Positions 26,817 through 34,127 of a stretch of DNA of 34,339 nucleotides are shown here, piece after piece. Source of the DNA: Oscillospiraceae bacterium (lineage in GTDB: Bacteria > Bacillota > Clostridia > UMGS1883 > UMGS1540); the NCBI GenBank assembly GCA_015068765.1, contig SVJY01000021.1:1-34339 (forward strand), read 5' to 3'. The position numbers and the translations under genes were made by a program. The notes under the pieces were generated by a model. The model worked only from the letters and a program-made list of their open reading frames with translations, was not told where the DNA came from and ran no database searches. How positions within the stretch are numbered: the first letter of the stretch is position 1; each line of letters begins with the position of its first letter.

Positions 26817-27566
26817 ATGAGCAGAACAAAACTCGCAGCCGGCAACTGGAAAATGAATAAGACCCCTGCCGAAGCTGCTGCACTTATGAAGGATTTAGCC
26901 GCAAAGGCGGCAGACGCTAAAAACGATGTCCTCGTTTGCCCTCCCTATGTTTGCCTGGATGCTGTACTGAAAGCTGCAGAAGGCACAAAAATCATGGTTG
27001 GTGCACAGAATATGTACTTTGAGGACAAGGGTGCTTTCACCGGTGAGGTTGCACCCGGTATGCTCCGCGAAATGGGCGTCACCCACGTGATTATCGGTCA
27101 CTCGGAAAGACGGGAATATTTCGGCGAAACCGATGAAACGGTGAATAAGAAGGTTTTAAAGGCTCTGGAAGCAGGGCTTTGCCCCGTGATCTGCTGTGGC
27201 GAAACCCTTGCACAGCGTGAAGACGGCATTACTATCGAATGGATCCGTATGCAGATGAAGAAGGCTCTGAAGAACGTTTCCGCAGAGGCTGCCGCTTCTC
27301 TCGTGATTGCTTACGAACCCATCTGGGCCATCGGCACAGGCGTTACCGCTACGAACGAACAGGCTAACGAAGTCTGTGCAGCCATTCGTGTACTGGTCGG
27401 CGAGCTCTACGGTGCTGAGGTTGCTGACAAAATCCGTATTCTCTATGGCGGCAGTGTAAATGCAGGAAATTCTGCTGACCTGTTTGCTTGCAGTGATATC
27501 GACGGCGGTCTCGTAGGCGGTGCCAGCCTCAAGGCTGACGACTTTACCGTTATTGCCAACAGCTAA
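26817..27566 (+). CDS. tpiA: Triosephosphate isomerase
   Basis: TpiA interconverts dihydroxyacetone phosphate and glyceraldehyde 3-phosphate. The protein has 249 residues, the usual TIM-barrel length. Key residues are N and K in AGNWKMNK (about 8-15), the electrophile His in [13 protein letters not shown] (about 92-104), the catalytic Glu in [11 protein letters not shown] (about 164-174) with its flexible loop, and the phosphate-binding [10 protein letters not shown] near 208. AAAGGA precedes ATG 26817, 17 bases after the pgk stop. It is part of the same transcript. A strong hairpin (27592-27622) lies between it and gpmI. Confidence 0.98.
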   Translation: MSRTKLAAGNWKMNKTPAEAAALMKDLAAKAADAKNDVLVCPPYVCLDAVLKAAEGTKIMVGAQNMYFEDKGAFTGEVAPGMLREMGVTHVIIGHSERREYFGETDETVNKKVLKALEAGLCPVICCGETLAQREDGITIEWIRMQMKKALKNVSAEAAASLVIAYEPIWAIGTGVTATNEQANEVCAAIRVLVGELYGAEVADKIRILYGGSVNAGNSADLFACSDIDGGLVGGASLKADDFTVIANS

Positions 27567-27591
27567 AAAGGGAATGTAAAAAAGTGACTAA

Positions 27592-27622
27592 GGGACTGTA
27601 AAAACGTGTTTTTTACAGTCCC
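27592..27622 (+). other. Strong intercistronic hairpin between tpiA and gpmI
   Basis: GGGACTGTAAAAA (27592-27604) pairs with TTTTTACAGTCCC (27610-27622) around a short loop. No T-run follows, so it is a poor intrinsic terminator. ACGTG (27604-27608) could instead pair with CACGT (27622-27626), so two exclusive folds are possible. Confidence 0.75.
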
Positions 27623-27651
27623 ACGTTTAACCACAGAAAGGAAGAACTATT

Positions 27652-29160
27652 TTGGATAAACAACGTATTGCACTGATTATCATGGACGGCTTCGCCTCCG
27701 CCCCGGAGAATGCCGGCAACGCCATCCATGCAGCGAACACTCCAAATCTCGACCGTCTCTTTGCCGCCTACCCCCACACAGAGATTCAGGCAAGCGGCAT
27801 GGACGTAGGTCTTCCCGAAGGTCAGATGGGCAATTCAGAGGTTGGTCATACCAATATCGGTGCCGGCAGAATTGTATACCAGGAGCTGACCCGTATTACA
27901 AAATCCATCTCGGACGGGGACTTTTTTGAAAACAGTGCCCTGCTCTCCGCAATGGAAAATTGCAAAGAAAATAAGAGTGCACTGCATCTTATCGGTCTTT
28001 TGTCCGACGGTGGCGTGCACAGCCATATCACCCATTTATACGGTCTTTTGGAAATGGCAAAGCGTAACGGTCTGACGAAGGTGTATGTACACGCCCTCCT
28101 GGACGGGCGGGATGTATCTCCAACCTCCGGTGCCGGCTACATAGACGCACTGGAAGCAGAAATGGAGCGTCTCGGTGTCGGCAAGATCGCCAGCGTCATG
28201 GGTCGCTACTACGCCATGGACAGAGACAATCGCTGGGACAGAGTAGAAAAGGCTTATGATACCATGGCAAGGGGCAAGGGTAAGAAAATTGACAACCCTG
28301 CGGAATATGTACGCCTTTCCTACGAGGAGGAGGTCACGGACGAATTTATCGTACCTGCCACCACCGATGCCGGCAGAATTGAGAAAAACGACAGTGTTAT
28401 TTTCTTTAACTTCCGCCCTGACCGTGCCCGAGAAATTACCCGTGCCTTTGTGGACCCGGATTTTGACGGCTTCGCCCGCAAGTTTTTCCCACTCACCTAT
28501 ATCTGCATGACCCAGTACGATGCGACCATGCCGAATGTAGATGTGGCATTTAGGCCCCAGAAGCTGACCAATACCTTCGGGGATTATATTTCCGACAAGG
28601 GCTATACCCAGCTCCGTATCGCGGAGACGGAAAAGTATGCCCATGTCACCTTCTTCTTCAACGGCGGCGTAGAAAAAACTGCGGAAGGAGAAGACAGAGT
28701 ACTGATTCCTTCCCCCAAGGTTGCCACCTATGACTTAAAGCCGGAAATGAGTGCAGTGGAAGTGAAGGAAGCCGTTCTTGCCCGTCTTACGGCGCAGGAT
28801 GTGATTATCTTAAACTTCGCCAACTGTGACATGGTCGGTCATACCGGCGTGTTTGACTGTGCTGTCCGTGCGGTGGAAACGGTGGATGCCTGTGTAGGTG
28901 AGGTGGTGGATGCGATCGTGGCAGACGGCGGTATCGCCCTCGTCACGGCGGACCACGGTAATGCCGACTGTATGTATGCAGAGGACGGCAGTCCTTTCAC
29001 CGCCCATACCACAAACCCTGTACCGCTTCTCATTGCCGGTGCAGGCGATGTAACGCTCCGGGCAGACGGTCGCCTTGCAGACATCGCCCCCACAATGCTG
29101 GAGCTTATGCATCTGGAAAAGCCGGAGGAAATGACCGGCGAAAGCTTACTGGTAAAATAG
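27652..29160 (+). CDS. gpmI: 2,3-bisphosphoglycerate-independent phosphoglycerate mutase
   Basis: GpmI converts 3- to 2-phosphoglycerate by a manganese-dependent phosphoserine mechanism. The 502 residues fit (about 510 usual). The opening IIMDGFASAPEN carries the first metal Asp, S62 in GNSEVGH is the phosphorylated serine, ALLDGRDVSPTS and MGRYYAMDRDNRWDR form the substrate-binding region, and VTADHGNAD and FTAHTTNPVP carry late metal ligands. The start is TTG 27652 with AAAGGAAG upstream. It is separated from tpiA by a hairpin leader, so its expression could be adjusted separately. The terminator follows at 29181. Confidence 0.97.
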   Translation: MDKQRIALIIMDGFASAPENAGNAIHAANTPNLDRLFAAYPHTEIQASGMDVGLPEGQMGNSEVGHTNIGAGRIVYQELTRITKSISDGDFFENSALLSAMENCKENKSALHLIGLLSDGGVHSHITHLYGLLEMAKRNGLTKVYVHALLDGRDVSPTSGAGYIDALEAEMERLGVGKIASVMGRYYAMDRDNRWDRVEKAYDTMARGKGKKIDNPAEYVRLSYEEEVTDEFIVPATTDAGRIEKNDSVIFFNFRPDRAREITRAFVDPDFDGFARKFFPLTYICMTQYDATMPNVDVAFRPQKLTNTFGDYISDKGYTQLRIAETEKYAHVTFFFNGGVEKTAEGEDRVLIPSPKVATYDLKPEMSAVEVKEAVLARLTAQDVIILNFANCDMVGHTGVFDCAVRAVETVDACVGEVVDAIVADGGIALVTADHGNADCMYAEDGSPFTAHTTNPVPLLIAGAGDVTLRADGRLADIAPTMLELMHLEKPEEMTGESLLVK

Positions 29161-29180
29161 CAAAAACAAAGAGCAAAGTT

Positions 29181-29223
29181 ATGGAGCTGCCTCACCTTTT
29201 CGCGAGACAGCTCCATGTTTTTT
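29181..29223 (+). terminator. Intrinsic terminator after gpmI
   Basis: ATGGAGCTG (29181-29189) pairs with CAGCTCCAT (29208-29216), with further imperfect pairs inside, and TTTTTT follows. Confidence 0.85.
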
Positions 29224-29250
29224 GCCAAAAGAAGGGGTGGCTTTCATTTG

Positions 29251-29886
29251 TTATACAATCGAGGTAATGACGCCCTTTTCTACCGTGACGGTTTTGCCGC
29301 CGGCCGTAAAGGTGCCGCTGGCACCGGGTGCAATGGATACGGTGCCGGAGGAAGAGCCGATAGAAATTTTACTCCCGAAAATCTCCATACCCCCTGCGTC
29401 CAGCATCCGGATGCCGCCGATACGCGAGCCGCCGTAGTAGAGGCTTATGGTATCCTCTGTGCCGTTATTTTCCAGTGCGATATAATCCCGGTAGGCGTTA
29501 GGGGCAATGCGGATGTTGGCACCGGTAATATCCGCACCCTCGATATTTCCTGAAAATACGGCGTTGCCGTCCTCATTCATACGGATTGCCGGGTTACCGT
29601 CCTCACTGTAGATTTCAAACACAAAATCGCCGTTTGTCCTTTTCCCTAAAACGGCACGGACTTTTCCTGCCGCATCCCGCATCACAATTTGGGCACCGTT
29701 TAGCGTGGTGGCACCGTCTTCGCTCTGCACCTGGGTCAGATTGGTGTTAATCGACTGGACGTTCCGACTGTCCAGGTGGGTCAAAAGCCAGGAAAGACCC
29801 TTCTGCATTTTCACAATCGCCTCCTCCACGGCACTTCCCTCCTCGGAAAAACCGTTTAGGTCCTGGTTCAATATGGTTTCTGCCAT
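29251..29886 (-). CDS. Phage tail/baseplate-like structural protein (relic)
   Basis: A protein of about 211 residues. An N-terminal helical segment (about 1-55, EEAIVKMQKGLSWLL) is followed by repeat-like beta-rich stretches (ALGKRTNGDFVFEIY, AVFSGNIEGADITGANIR, GGIRMLDAGGMEIFGSKI) and a Gly/Ser/Thr-rich end. The 'F-G-I-G-A-I-G' pattern is common in distal tail, tail-tip and fibre proteins of siphoviruses, but I cannot name the family. ATG 29886 has GTGAGGG upstream; GTG 29898, which overlaps the TerL stop as GTGA, is an alternative start. It is the third gene of a co-directional cassette and probably lacks the rest of its virion module. Confidence 0.55.
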   Translation of the reverse strand: MAETILNQDLNGFSEEGSAVEEAIVKMQKGLSWLLTHLDSRNVQSINTNLTQVQSEDGATTLNGAQIVMRDAAGKVRAVLGKRTNGDFVFEIYSEDGNPAIRMNEDGNAVFSGNIEGADITGANIRIAPNAYRDYIALENNGTEDTISLYYGGSRIGGIRMLDAGGMEIFGSKISIGSSSGTVSIAPGASGTFTAGGKTVTVEKGVITSIV

Positions 29887-29894
29887 ACTATCCC

Positions 29895-31223
29895 TCACTT
29901 TCTTTTTTGAATTTCTGTTTCATTTTCCTCTTTTAAATCTTCTAGCTCGCCGGGCGTATACCGTCCTCGCCTTGTCGCCTCATGCACAGCTCCGGGCGGC
30001 GGACGGGACATCACCGCATATCGTACTGCTTCCGGTGCATGGGTGATTTCATGGGGACTGGAGGCGGCATCCTCCGGCATCCGTGTGTCATATAAAAGTG
30101 CCGGAAGAGACCGGATTACGTTGACGCAATTTTGAAAAAACCGTATTTTTCCGCCGCGAAGATATTCTCGGAGGACACGCCAGCCCGGCACACGGCGGTT
30201 ATCCGCTCGAATCAGCCCGTACAGCCCTGCCTCTGCCATAATTTCCACACCGCTTCGCCCCGTATCCTGTCGCCGGTTCCACAGATCCGGCGATGCCACG
30301 GTGTAGACGATTTTCTCCTCCGGCGGCGTGTGTGCCAAAATTTCCCGTGCGGCTTCGGAAAGCGTGAGTCCGCTTTTGTAAAATTCCCGATAGCAGATAA
30401 GCGAATCCTCCGGTCCCACTGCCCACCAGTAACAGGCCGTCATATCCAGCCCGTAGTCCAGACTGCGAAACCGCCTGTACTGTGCCGGAATTTCCTCCGG
30501 CGGTACGGTGTGCTTCTCTCTGGAAAATTCGCTGAAAAACTGCCCCTCAAAAATATCCCATTCTCCATAGAGAAGGGCTTTTTTTTCGTTTTCCGGCAAA
30601 AGCTGCAGCCGGGCAAGATAGTCGGCATCCTTTTCCATTAAAAACCGGTTGTCCTGCACTCTGGCAGGGATAAAAATCCGGGTCTGGCTTGTGCCGAAGG
30701 CTGTGCCCGGTACGGCAGGGTCGATAAACCGTGCCTTTACCCAGCCGTGTCCCCGACTGCCGGGGTTTGTGGTGCTTTTCATCTGCTTCGGGTATCCGCT
30801 GGTGCCACGGAGACGGCTGATCATGTACAGATACTGATACTCGGTAAAATGGGTCAGCTCATCAAATCGGATAACGTCATACTCCGCCGATTGGTACAGC
30901 GTCACATCCGTATCGGATGCGAGAAATCCGAATTCCAGCAGTGACCCATTTGCAAACCGCATTTTATGCTTGGTACTGCTATACGTATACAGTGCTTTCG
31001 GAATGATTTCCAGTGCCGTCAGAATCAGCGAACGCTCCAGTGCAGGAAAAGACGAACGCAGAAGCAGCTGGCGGCTTTTCGGGTACTGCATGGCATACCG
31101 AAACGCATCCACCACCTGCCCGTAGGATTTACCGCCCCCTGCTGCACCGCCGTAGAGCACCTCATCCTCCCCGGCACGAATAAACGCTGCCTGCCGGGGT
31201 GTTACCGAAATGGAAAACGCCAC
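29895..31223 (-). CDS. Phage terminase large subunit (TerL)
   Basis: The 442-residue protein is a normal-sized DNA-packaging motor. The ATPase domain has Walker A GGAAGGGKS (25-33), Walker B VIRFDE (117-122) and the coupling motif STTNPG (150-155). The nuclease domain keeps plausible metal residues: D256 (RSLDYGLD), D313 (ASPDLW) and E398 in HAPEAVRYA, where an Asp is more usual. The start is GTG 31223, placed directly after the stop of the small upstream gene with a GGTGGTGGAG site. No portal, protease or major capsid gene follows, so this cannot package DNA alone. No frameshift or stop codon is visible, which hints at recent arrival or selection. Confidence 0.9.
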   Translation of the reverse strand: MAFSISVTPRQAAFIRAGEDEVLYGGAAGGGKSYGQVVDAFRYAMQYPKSRQLLLRSSFPALERSLILTALEIIPKALYTYSSTKHKMRFANGSLLEFGFLASDTDVTLYQSAEYDVIRFDELTHFTEYQYLYMISRLRGTSGYPKQMKSTTNPGSRGHGWVKARFIDPAVPGTAFGTSQTRIFIPARVQDNRFLMEKDADYLARLQLLPENEKKALLYGEWDIFEGQFFSEFSREKHTVPPEEIPAQYRRFRSLDYGLDMTACYWWAVGPEDSLICYREFYKSGLTLSEAAREILAHTPPEEKIVYTVASPDLWNRRQDTGRSGVEIMAEAGLYGLIRADNRRVPGWRVLREYLRGGKIRFFQNCVNVIRSLPALLYDTRMPEDAASSPHEITHAPEAVRYAVMSRPPPGAVHEATRRGRYTPGELEDLKEENETEIQKRK

Positions 31224-31400
31224 CTACTCCACCACCCGGATCTGGATTTGCATATCTTTCGGCGTCTCTACATCCTCCCCGGCAAGCTTCACCAGATATT
31301 CCGCCACCTTCAGCCGGTCCTTTACATCCGCTTCTTCATTTCGCAGCACAGCGGTTAAAAAGGCCTGCACCTCCTTCTTGTCGGCTATTTTTTTTCGCAT
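31224..31400 (-). CDS. Short terminase-small-subunit-like protein
   Basis: A 58-residue protein with an excellent ribosome site (GGAGGTG) before ATG 31400; a longer reading upstream lacks one. The segment VQAFLTAVLRNEEADVK-DRLKVAEYLVKLAG resembles the C-terminal 'LTxVMR...D..DRLKAAELL' part of terminase small subunits. The N-terminal helix-turn-helix that binds DNA in TerS is absent. It may be a truncated TerS or a different short family; the match is by eye only. Its stop is adjacent to the TerL start, supporting functional coupling in one packaging cassette. Confidence 0.55.
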   Translation of the reverse strand: MRKKIADKKEVQAFLTAVLRNEEADVKDRLKVAEYLVKLAGEDVETPKDMQIQIRVVE

Positions 31401-31445
31401 GGCTTTCACCTCCTTCCTCCCTAATAGCCTACCATAAAAGCCCCA

Positions 31446-31461
31446 TGTGCACCAGTGCACA
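31446..31461. promoter_or_regulatory. Perfect inverted repeat upstream of the phage cassette
   Basis: TGTGCAC (31446-31452) and GTGCACA (31455-31461) are perfect inverted copies with two bases between, a compact operator-like site. It lies in the short intergenic space before the minus-strand phage cassette and the plus-strand NifU-like gene. No matched promoter was found around it. Confidence 0.4.
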
Positions 31462-31506
31462 AAACAGGCACTATATTTGGGCATGATTCGACGAGCCCCA
31501 GCGAAA

Positions 31507-31519
31507 AAATTCGGAATTT
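31507..31519. promoter_or_regulatory. Palindrome just upstream of the NifU-like promoter
   Basis: AAATTC-G-GAATTT is a perfect 13-base palindrome ending 12 bases before the -35 box at 31532. An Rrf2/IscR-type regulator is a conceivable reader, since such regulators control Fe-S genes, but this is inference. Confidence 0.35.
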
Positions 31520-31531
31520 GTAAAATAGGGC

Positions 31532-31560
31532 TTGATTTCTGGCACAGAAAATGGTAAAAT
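31532..31560 (+). promoter_or_regulatory. Promoter of the NifU-like/GGGtGRT unit
   Basis: TTGATT (31532-31537), a 17-base spacer and TAAAAT (31555-31560) with extended TGG. The first ATG is about 35 bases downstream. Confidence 0.75.
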
Positions 31561-31594
31561 AAAAGAAAATTCATTTGGAAGGATGGTTACTACT

Positions 31595-32287
31595 ATGAAA
31601 TTTTCCCACGAAGTGCAACAGATGCAGTGCGTGGCAAAGGGTGTTTGTCACGGTCCGGCACCCATTCCTGAAGAAGGAAAATGGGTAAAGGTAAAGGAAA
31701 TCAGCGATATTTCCGGCCTTACACACGGTATTGGCTGGTGTGCACCCCAGCAGGGTATGTGCAAACTCACCCTTAACGTTAAAAACGGTATTATCGAAGA
31801 AGCTCTCATCGAAACCTGTGGCTGCTCCGGTATGACCCACTCTGCGGCTATGGCCGGCGAAATCCTCACAGGCAAAACCCTTTTGGAAGCAATGAACAGC
31901 GACCTTGTTTGTGATGCAATCAACACCGCAATGCGTGAACTGTTTTTGCAGATTGTATACGGCAGAACGCAGACGGCTTTCTCCGAAGACGGTCTGCCCA
32001 TCGGTGCAGGTCTTGAGGACCTCGGCAAGGGTCTGCGAAGCCAGATCGGTACTGTTTTCTCCACAAAGGAAAAGGGTCCTCGCTATCTGGAATTGGCAGA
32101 AGGCTACATCACAAAAATCGCTCTGGATAATGAAGACCATATCATCGGCTACCGTTTCGTACATCTCGGCAAGATGATGGACATGATTGCAAAGGGTATG
32201 GACGCAAACGAAGCACTGGAAAAGGCTTCCGGTCAGTACGGCAGATTTGATGATGCTGCGGTCGTCATCAATCCCCGTGAGCAATAA
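31595..32287 (+). CDS. NifU-like iron-sulfur scaffold protein
   Basis: A 230-residue protein whose middle (about 40-105) follows the NifU N-terminal scaffold: KLTLNVKNGIIEEALIETCGCSGMTHSAA, then GEILTGKTLLEAM. Seven cysteines are at 12, 18, 49, 56, 75, 77 and 106. The CGC (75-77) takes the place of the NifU GCG motif, but the first cysteine has different spacing and the third NifU cysteine near the end is not where expected. The last ~90 residues are unlike standard NifU. ATG 31595 is preceded by GGAAGGATGG. It is the first gene of a pair with GGGtGRT and probably binds an Fe-S cluster, but the target is unknown. Confidence 0.8.
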   Translation: MKFSHEVQQMQCVAKGVCHGPAPIPEEGKWVKVKEISDISGLTHGIGWCAPQQGMCKLTLNVKNGIIEEALIETCGCSGMTHSAAMAGEILTGKTLLEAMNSDLVCDAINTAMRELFLQIVYGRTQTAFSEDGLPIGAGLEDLGKGLRSQIGTVFSTKEKGPRYLELAEGYITKIALDNEDHIIGYRFVHLGKMMDMIAKGMDANEALEKASGQYGRFDDAAVVINPREQ

Positions 32288-32303
32288 GAAAGGAGAAAGA
32301 ACT

Positions 32304-33299
32304 ATGCCTTTATTTGAAAGCTATGAAAGAAGAATAGACCAGATCCAGGCTACGCTCTCCAAATACGGCATTGCTTCCATTGAAGAAGCACGCCAGATTT
32401 GCGAAGATAAGGGTCTGGACATCTATAATCTCGTAAAGTCCATTCAGCCCATCTGCTTTGAAAACGCTTGCTGGGCTTACATCGTAGGTGCGGCAATCGC
32501 CATTAAGAAGGGCTATAAGAATGCCAGCGAAGCCGCTGAAATCTTAGGCGAAGGCCTCCAGTCCTTCTGTATCCCCGGCTCTGTTGCGGATGACAGAAAG
32601 GTTGGTATCGGCCACGGAAATCTTGGTGCTATGCTCCTCCGTGACGAAACGAAGTGCTTTGCATTCCTCGCCGGTCACGAATCCTTCGCCGCGGCAGAAG
32701 GTGCTATCGGGATTGCACGCTCCGCAAACAAGGTAAGAAAAGAGCCCCTGCAGGTTATCCTCAACGGTCTTGGCAAGGATGCTGCACAGATTATTTCCAG
32801 AATCAACGGCTTTACTTATGTAGAGACTGAATTTGATTATTTCACCGGCGAACTGAAAATCGTCTACGAAAAAGCATATTCTGACGGCGAACGCTCCAAG
32901 GTTCGCTGCTTCGGTGCAGATGACGTCCGTGAAGGCGTTGCCATTATGCACCACGAAAAGGTTGACGTTTCCATCACCGGTAACTCCACCAACCCCACCC
33001 GCTTCCAGCACCCCGTTGCAGGTACTTACAAAAAAGAATGTATCGAACAGGGTAAGAAGTACTTCTCCGTGGCTTCCGGCGGTGGTACAGGCAGAACGCT
33101 GCATCCCGATAATATGGCAGCCGGCCCTGCTTCCTACGGCATGACCGATACCATGGGCAGAATGCACTCCGATGCACAGTTCGCAGGCTCCTCCTCCGTT
33201 CCGGCTCACGTTGAAATGATGGGCCTCATCGGCGCAGGTAACAACCCCATGGTTGGTATGACTGTTGCCGTTGCAGTTGCACTTTCCGAGCTTCTGTAA
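32304..33299 (+). CDS. GGGtGRT family protein
   Basis: A 331-residue protein carrying the eponymous SVASGGGTGRT segment near residues 254-264 and an adjoining 'GMTDTMGRMHSDAQFAG' region. The family (PF14057 as I recall it) is conserved but has no assigned function. Motif AFLAGHESFAAAEGAIGIARSANKVRKEP (about 119-147) and two or three Gly-rich loops suggest nucleotide or cofactor binding. It has no signal peptide or membrane segment. ATG 32304 has AAAGGAG; longer readings start inside the upstream gene. Only 16 bases separate it from the scaffold gene, so the two products likely cooperate in cofactor assembly or maturation. Confidence 0.9.
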   Translation: MPLFESYERRIDQIQATLSKYGIASIEEARQICEDKGLDIYNLVKSIQPICFENACWAYIVGAAIAIKKGYKNASEAAEILGEGLQSFCIPGSVADDRKVGIGHGNLGAMLLRDETKCFAFLAGHESFAAAEGAIGIARSANKVRKEPLQVILNGLGKDAAQIISRINGFTYVETEFDYFTGELKIVYEKAYSDGERSKVRCFGADDVREGVAIMHHEKVDVSITGNSTNPTRFQHPVAGTYKKECIEQGKKYFSVASGGGTGRTLHPDNMAAGPASYGMTDTMGRMHSDAQFAGSSSVPAHVEMMGLIGAGNNPMVGMTVAVAVALSELL

Positions 33300-33316
33300 A
33301 CGATACGATTACAAGC

Positions 33317-33348
33317 AAAAACGACACATCAATCGATGTGTCGTTTTT
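33317..33348 (+). terminator. Intrinsic terminator after GGGtGRT
   Basis: AAAAACGACACATC (33317-33330) and GATGTGTCGTTTTT (33335-33348) form a perfect 14-base stem with a 4-base loop and T-rich end. Confidence 0.93.
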
Positions 33349-33377
33349 ATTTCCTAGAAAATGAACAAAATACTGCC

Positions 33378-33406
33378 CCGTCCCCAAACTGTTTCCGTCC
33401 TCAAAC
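33378..33406. repeat. Two direct repeats, 17-base period
   Basis: CCGTCCCCAAAC (33378-33389) and CCGTCCTCAAAC (33395-33406) differ at one base. On the minus strand they read GTTTGAGGACGG and GTTTGGGGACGG. This GGGGACGGGG-type string resembles repeats near REP-associated transposases in Firmicutes, but no transposase is present. Confidence 0.55.
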
Positions 33407-33434
33407 TTTTTTAATTTTTCTACAAAAAGTTTGA
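33401..33434. repeat. Perfect 11-base inverted repeat at the edge of the AT-rich end
   Basis: TCAAACTTTTT (33401-33411) and AAAAAGTTTGA (33424-33434) are exact inverted copies with 12 bases between. It lies just upstream of the -35 box at 33446 and may be an operator or the end of an inserted piece. No T-rich minus-strand gene end needs it as a terminator. Confidence 0.6.
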
Positions 33435-33445
33435 TGTAAAAAATC

Positions 33446-33475
33446 TTGACATTTTGTTTTGTAATTTGTTATAAT
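33446..33475 (+). promoter_or_regulatory. SigmaA-type promoter for the lipoprotein gene
   Basis: Perfect TTGACA (33446-33451) and TATAAT (33470-33475), 18 bases apart. The 33300-33642 stretch has no gene: it holds the terminator, repeats, this promoter and a leader of about 160 nt with a small hairpin (33510-33531) that I cannot match to any riboswitch. Confidence 0.8.
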
Positions 33476-33642
33476 AATTGTTGTCACACAAACTTAATAA
33501 TTCCTAACGAAGTGTTTTTTATAAAATACTTGTTAATATTATGGATTCAGGTAAATAAAAGTTAACAAAGAAGTTTTTTGTTGATTTTCAGTAAATATTG
33601 TGATGGTATTGAATAAAATTAATTTGAAAAGGAGATTTTAGG

Positions 33643-34017
33643 ATGAAGAAGTTCACAAAAGTTTTAGCTCTTGCTCTTGTGCTTGTAATGGCAATATGCT
33701 CTTTCACTGCTTGCGGAAGTGACGAAGATAAGGTTGAAAAGACCGTTAAAGATTTCCTTGATGCAATGATTGCCAATGATGAAGATAAGGCATTGTCCTA
33801 CTGTGACGGCAGAAATGTTGAATCTCAAGTTGAATATGCACTGGAAGAATACGGACGTCAGTGGAGAGATGTCGAATATGGGGATGAAGTGGTAGTTGTA
33901 ATTGACGAAGACGGAGAGGCAGAGGTTGAAATAGATTGCTTCCATGACGAAGATCAGGAAAAGCTTACCTTTATCCTTGAAAGGATTGACGGTAAGTGGA
34001 AGATTGTTGATAACTAA
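33643..34017 (+). CDS. Lipoprotein with DUF4878/NTF2-like domain
   Basis: A 124-residue protein with a lipoprotein signal: a basic start (MKKFTK), a hydrophobic run (about 7-22) and lipobox FTAC with the modified Cys at about residue 25. The mature part begins with an acidic stretch (GSDEDK) and shows the DUF4878-like pattern TVKDFLDAMIANDEDKALSY, then beta-strands ending LERIDGKWKIVDN, typical of small NTF2-like folds. The function is unknown, probably an extracytoplasmic binding or sensing role. AAAGGAG precedes ATG 33643. Its base composition and codons (AT-rich, GAT and AAA heavy) differ from upstream genes, consistent with acquired DNA. Confidence 0.85.
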   Translation: MKKFTKVLALALVLVMAICSFTACGSDEDKVEKTVKDFLDAMIANDEDKALSYCDGRNVESQVEYALEEYGRQWRDVEYGDEVVVVIDEDGEAEVEIDCFHDEDQEKLTFILERIDGKWKIVDN

Positions 34018-34127
34018 TAAATAGAGTTAACTTCGGTTACCGTTTTTGATGAAACCGGAAGCGAACTTATGGTTCGCAATACGTAAATCGCATGATGAAG
34101 ATAAAACAACTAAAAAAGGAAATTAAA

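Noticed and set aside
31571-32284. Minus-strand open frame opposite the NifU-like gene
   Set aside because: Shadow of the coding strand; its sequence has no domain and no ribosome site.
33482-33642. A riboswitch in the 160-nt leader of the lipoprotein gene
   Set aside because: Only a small hairpin (33510-33531) is visible and no known conserved core was recognised.
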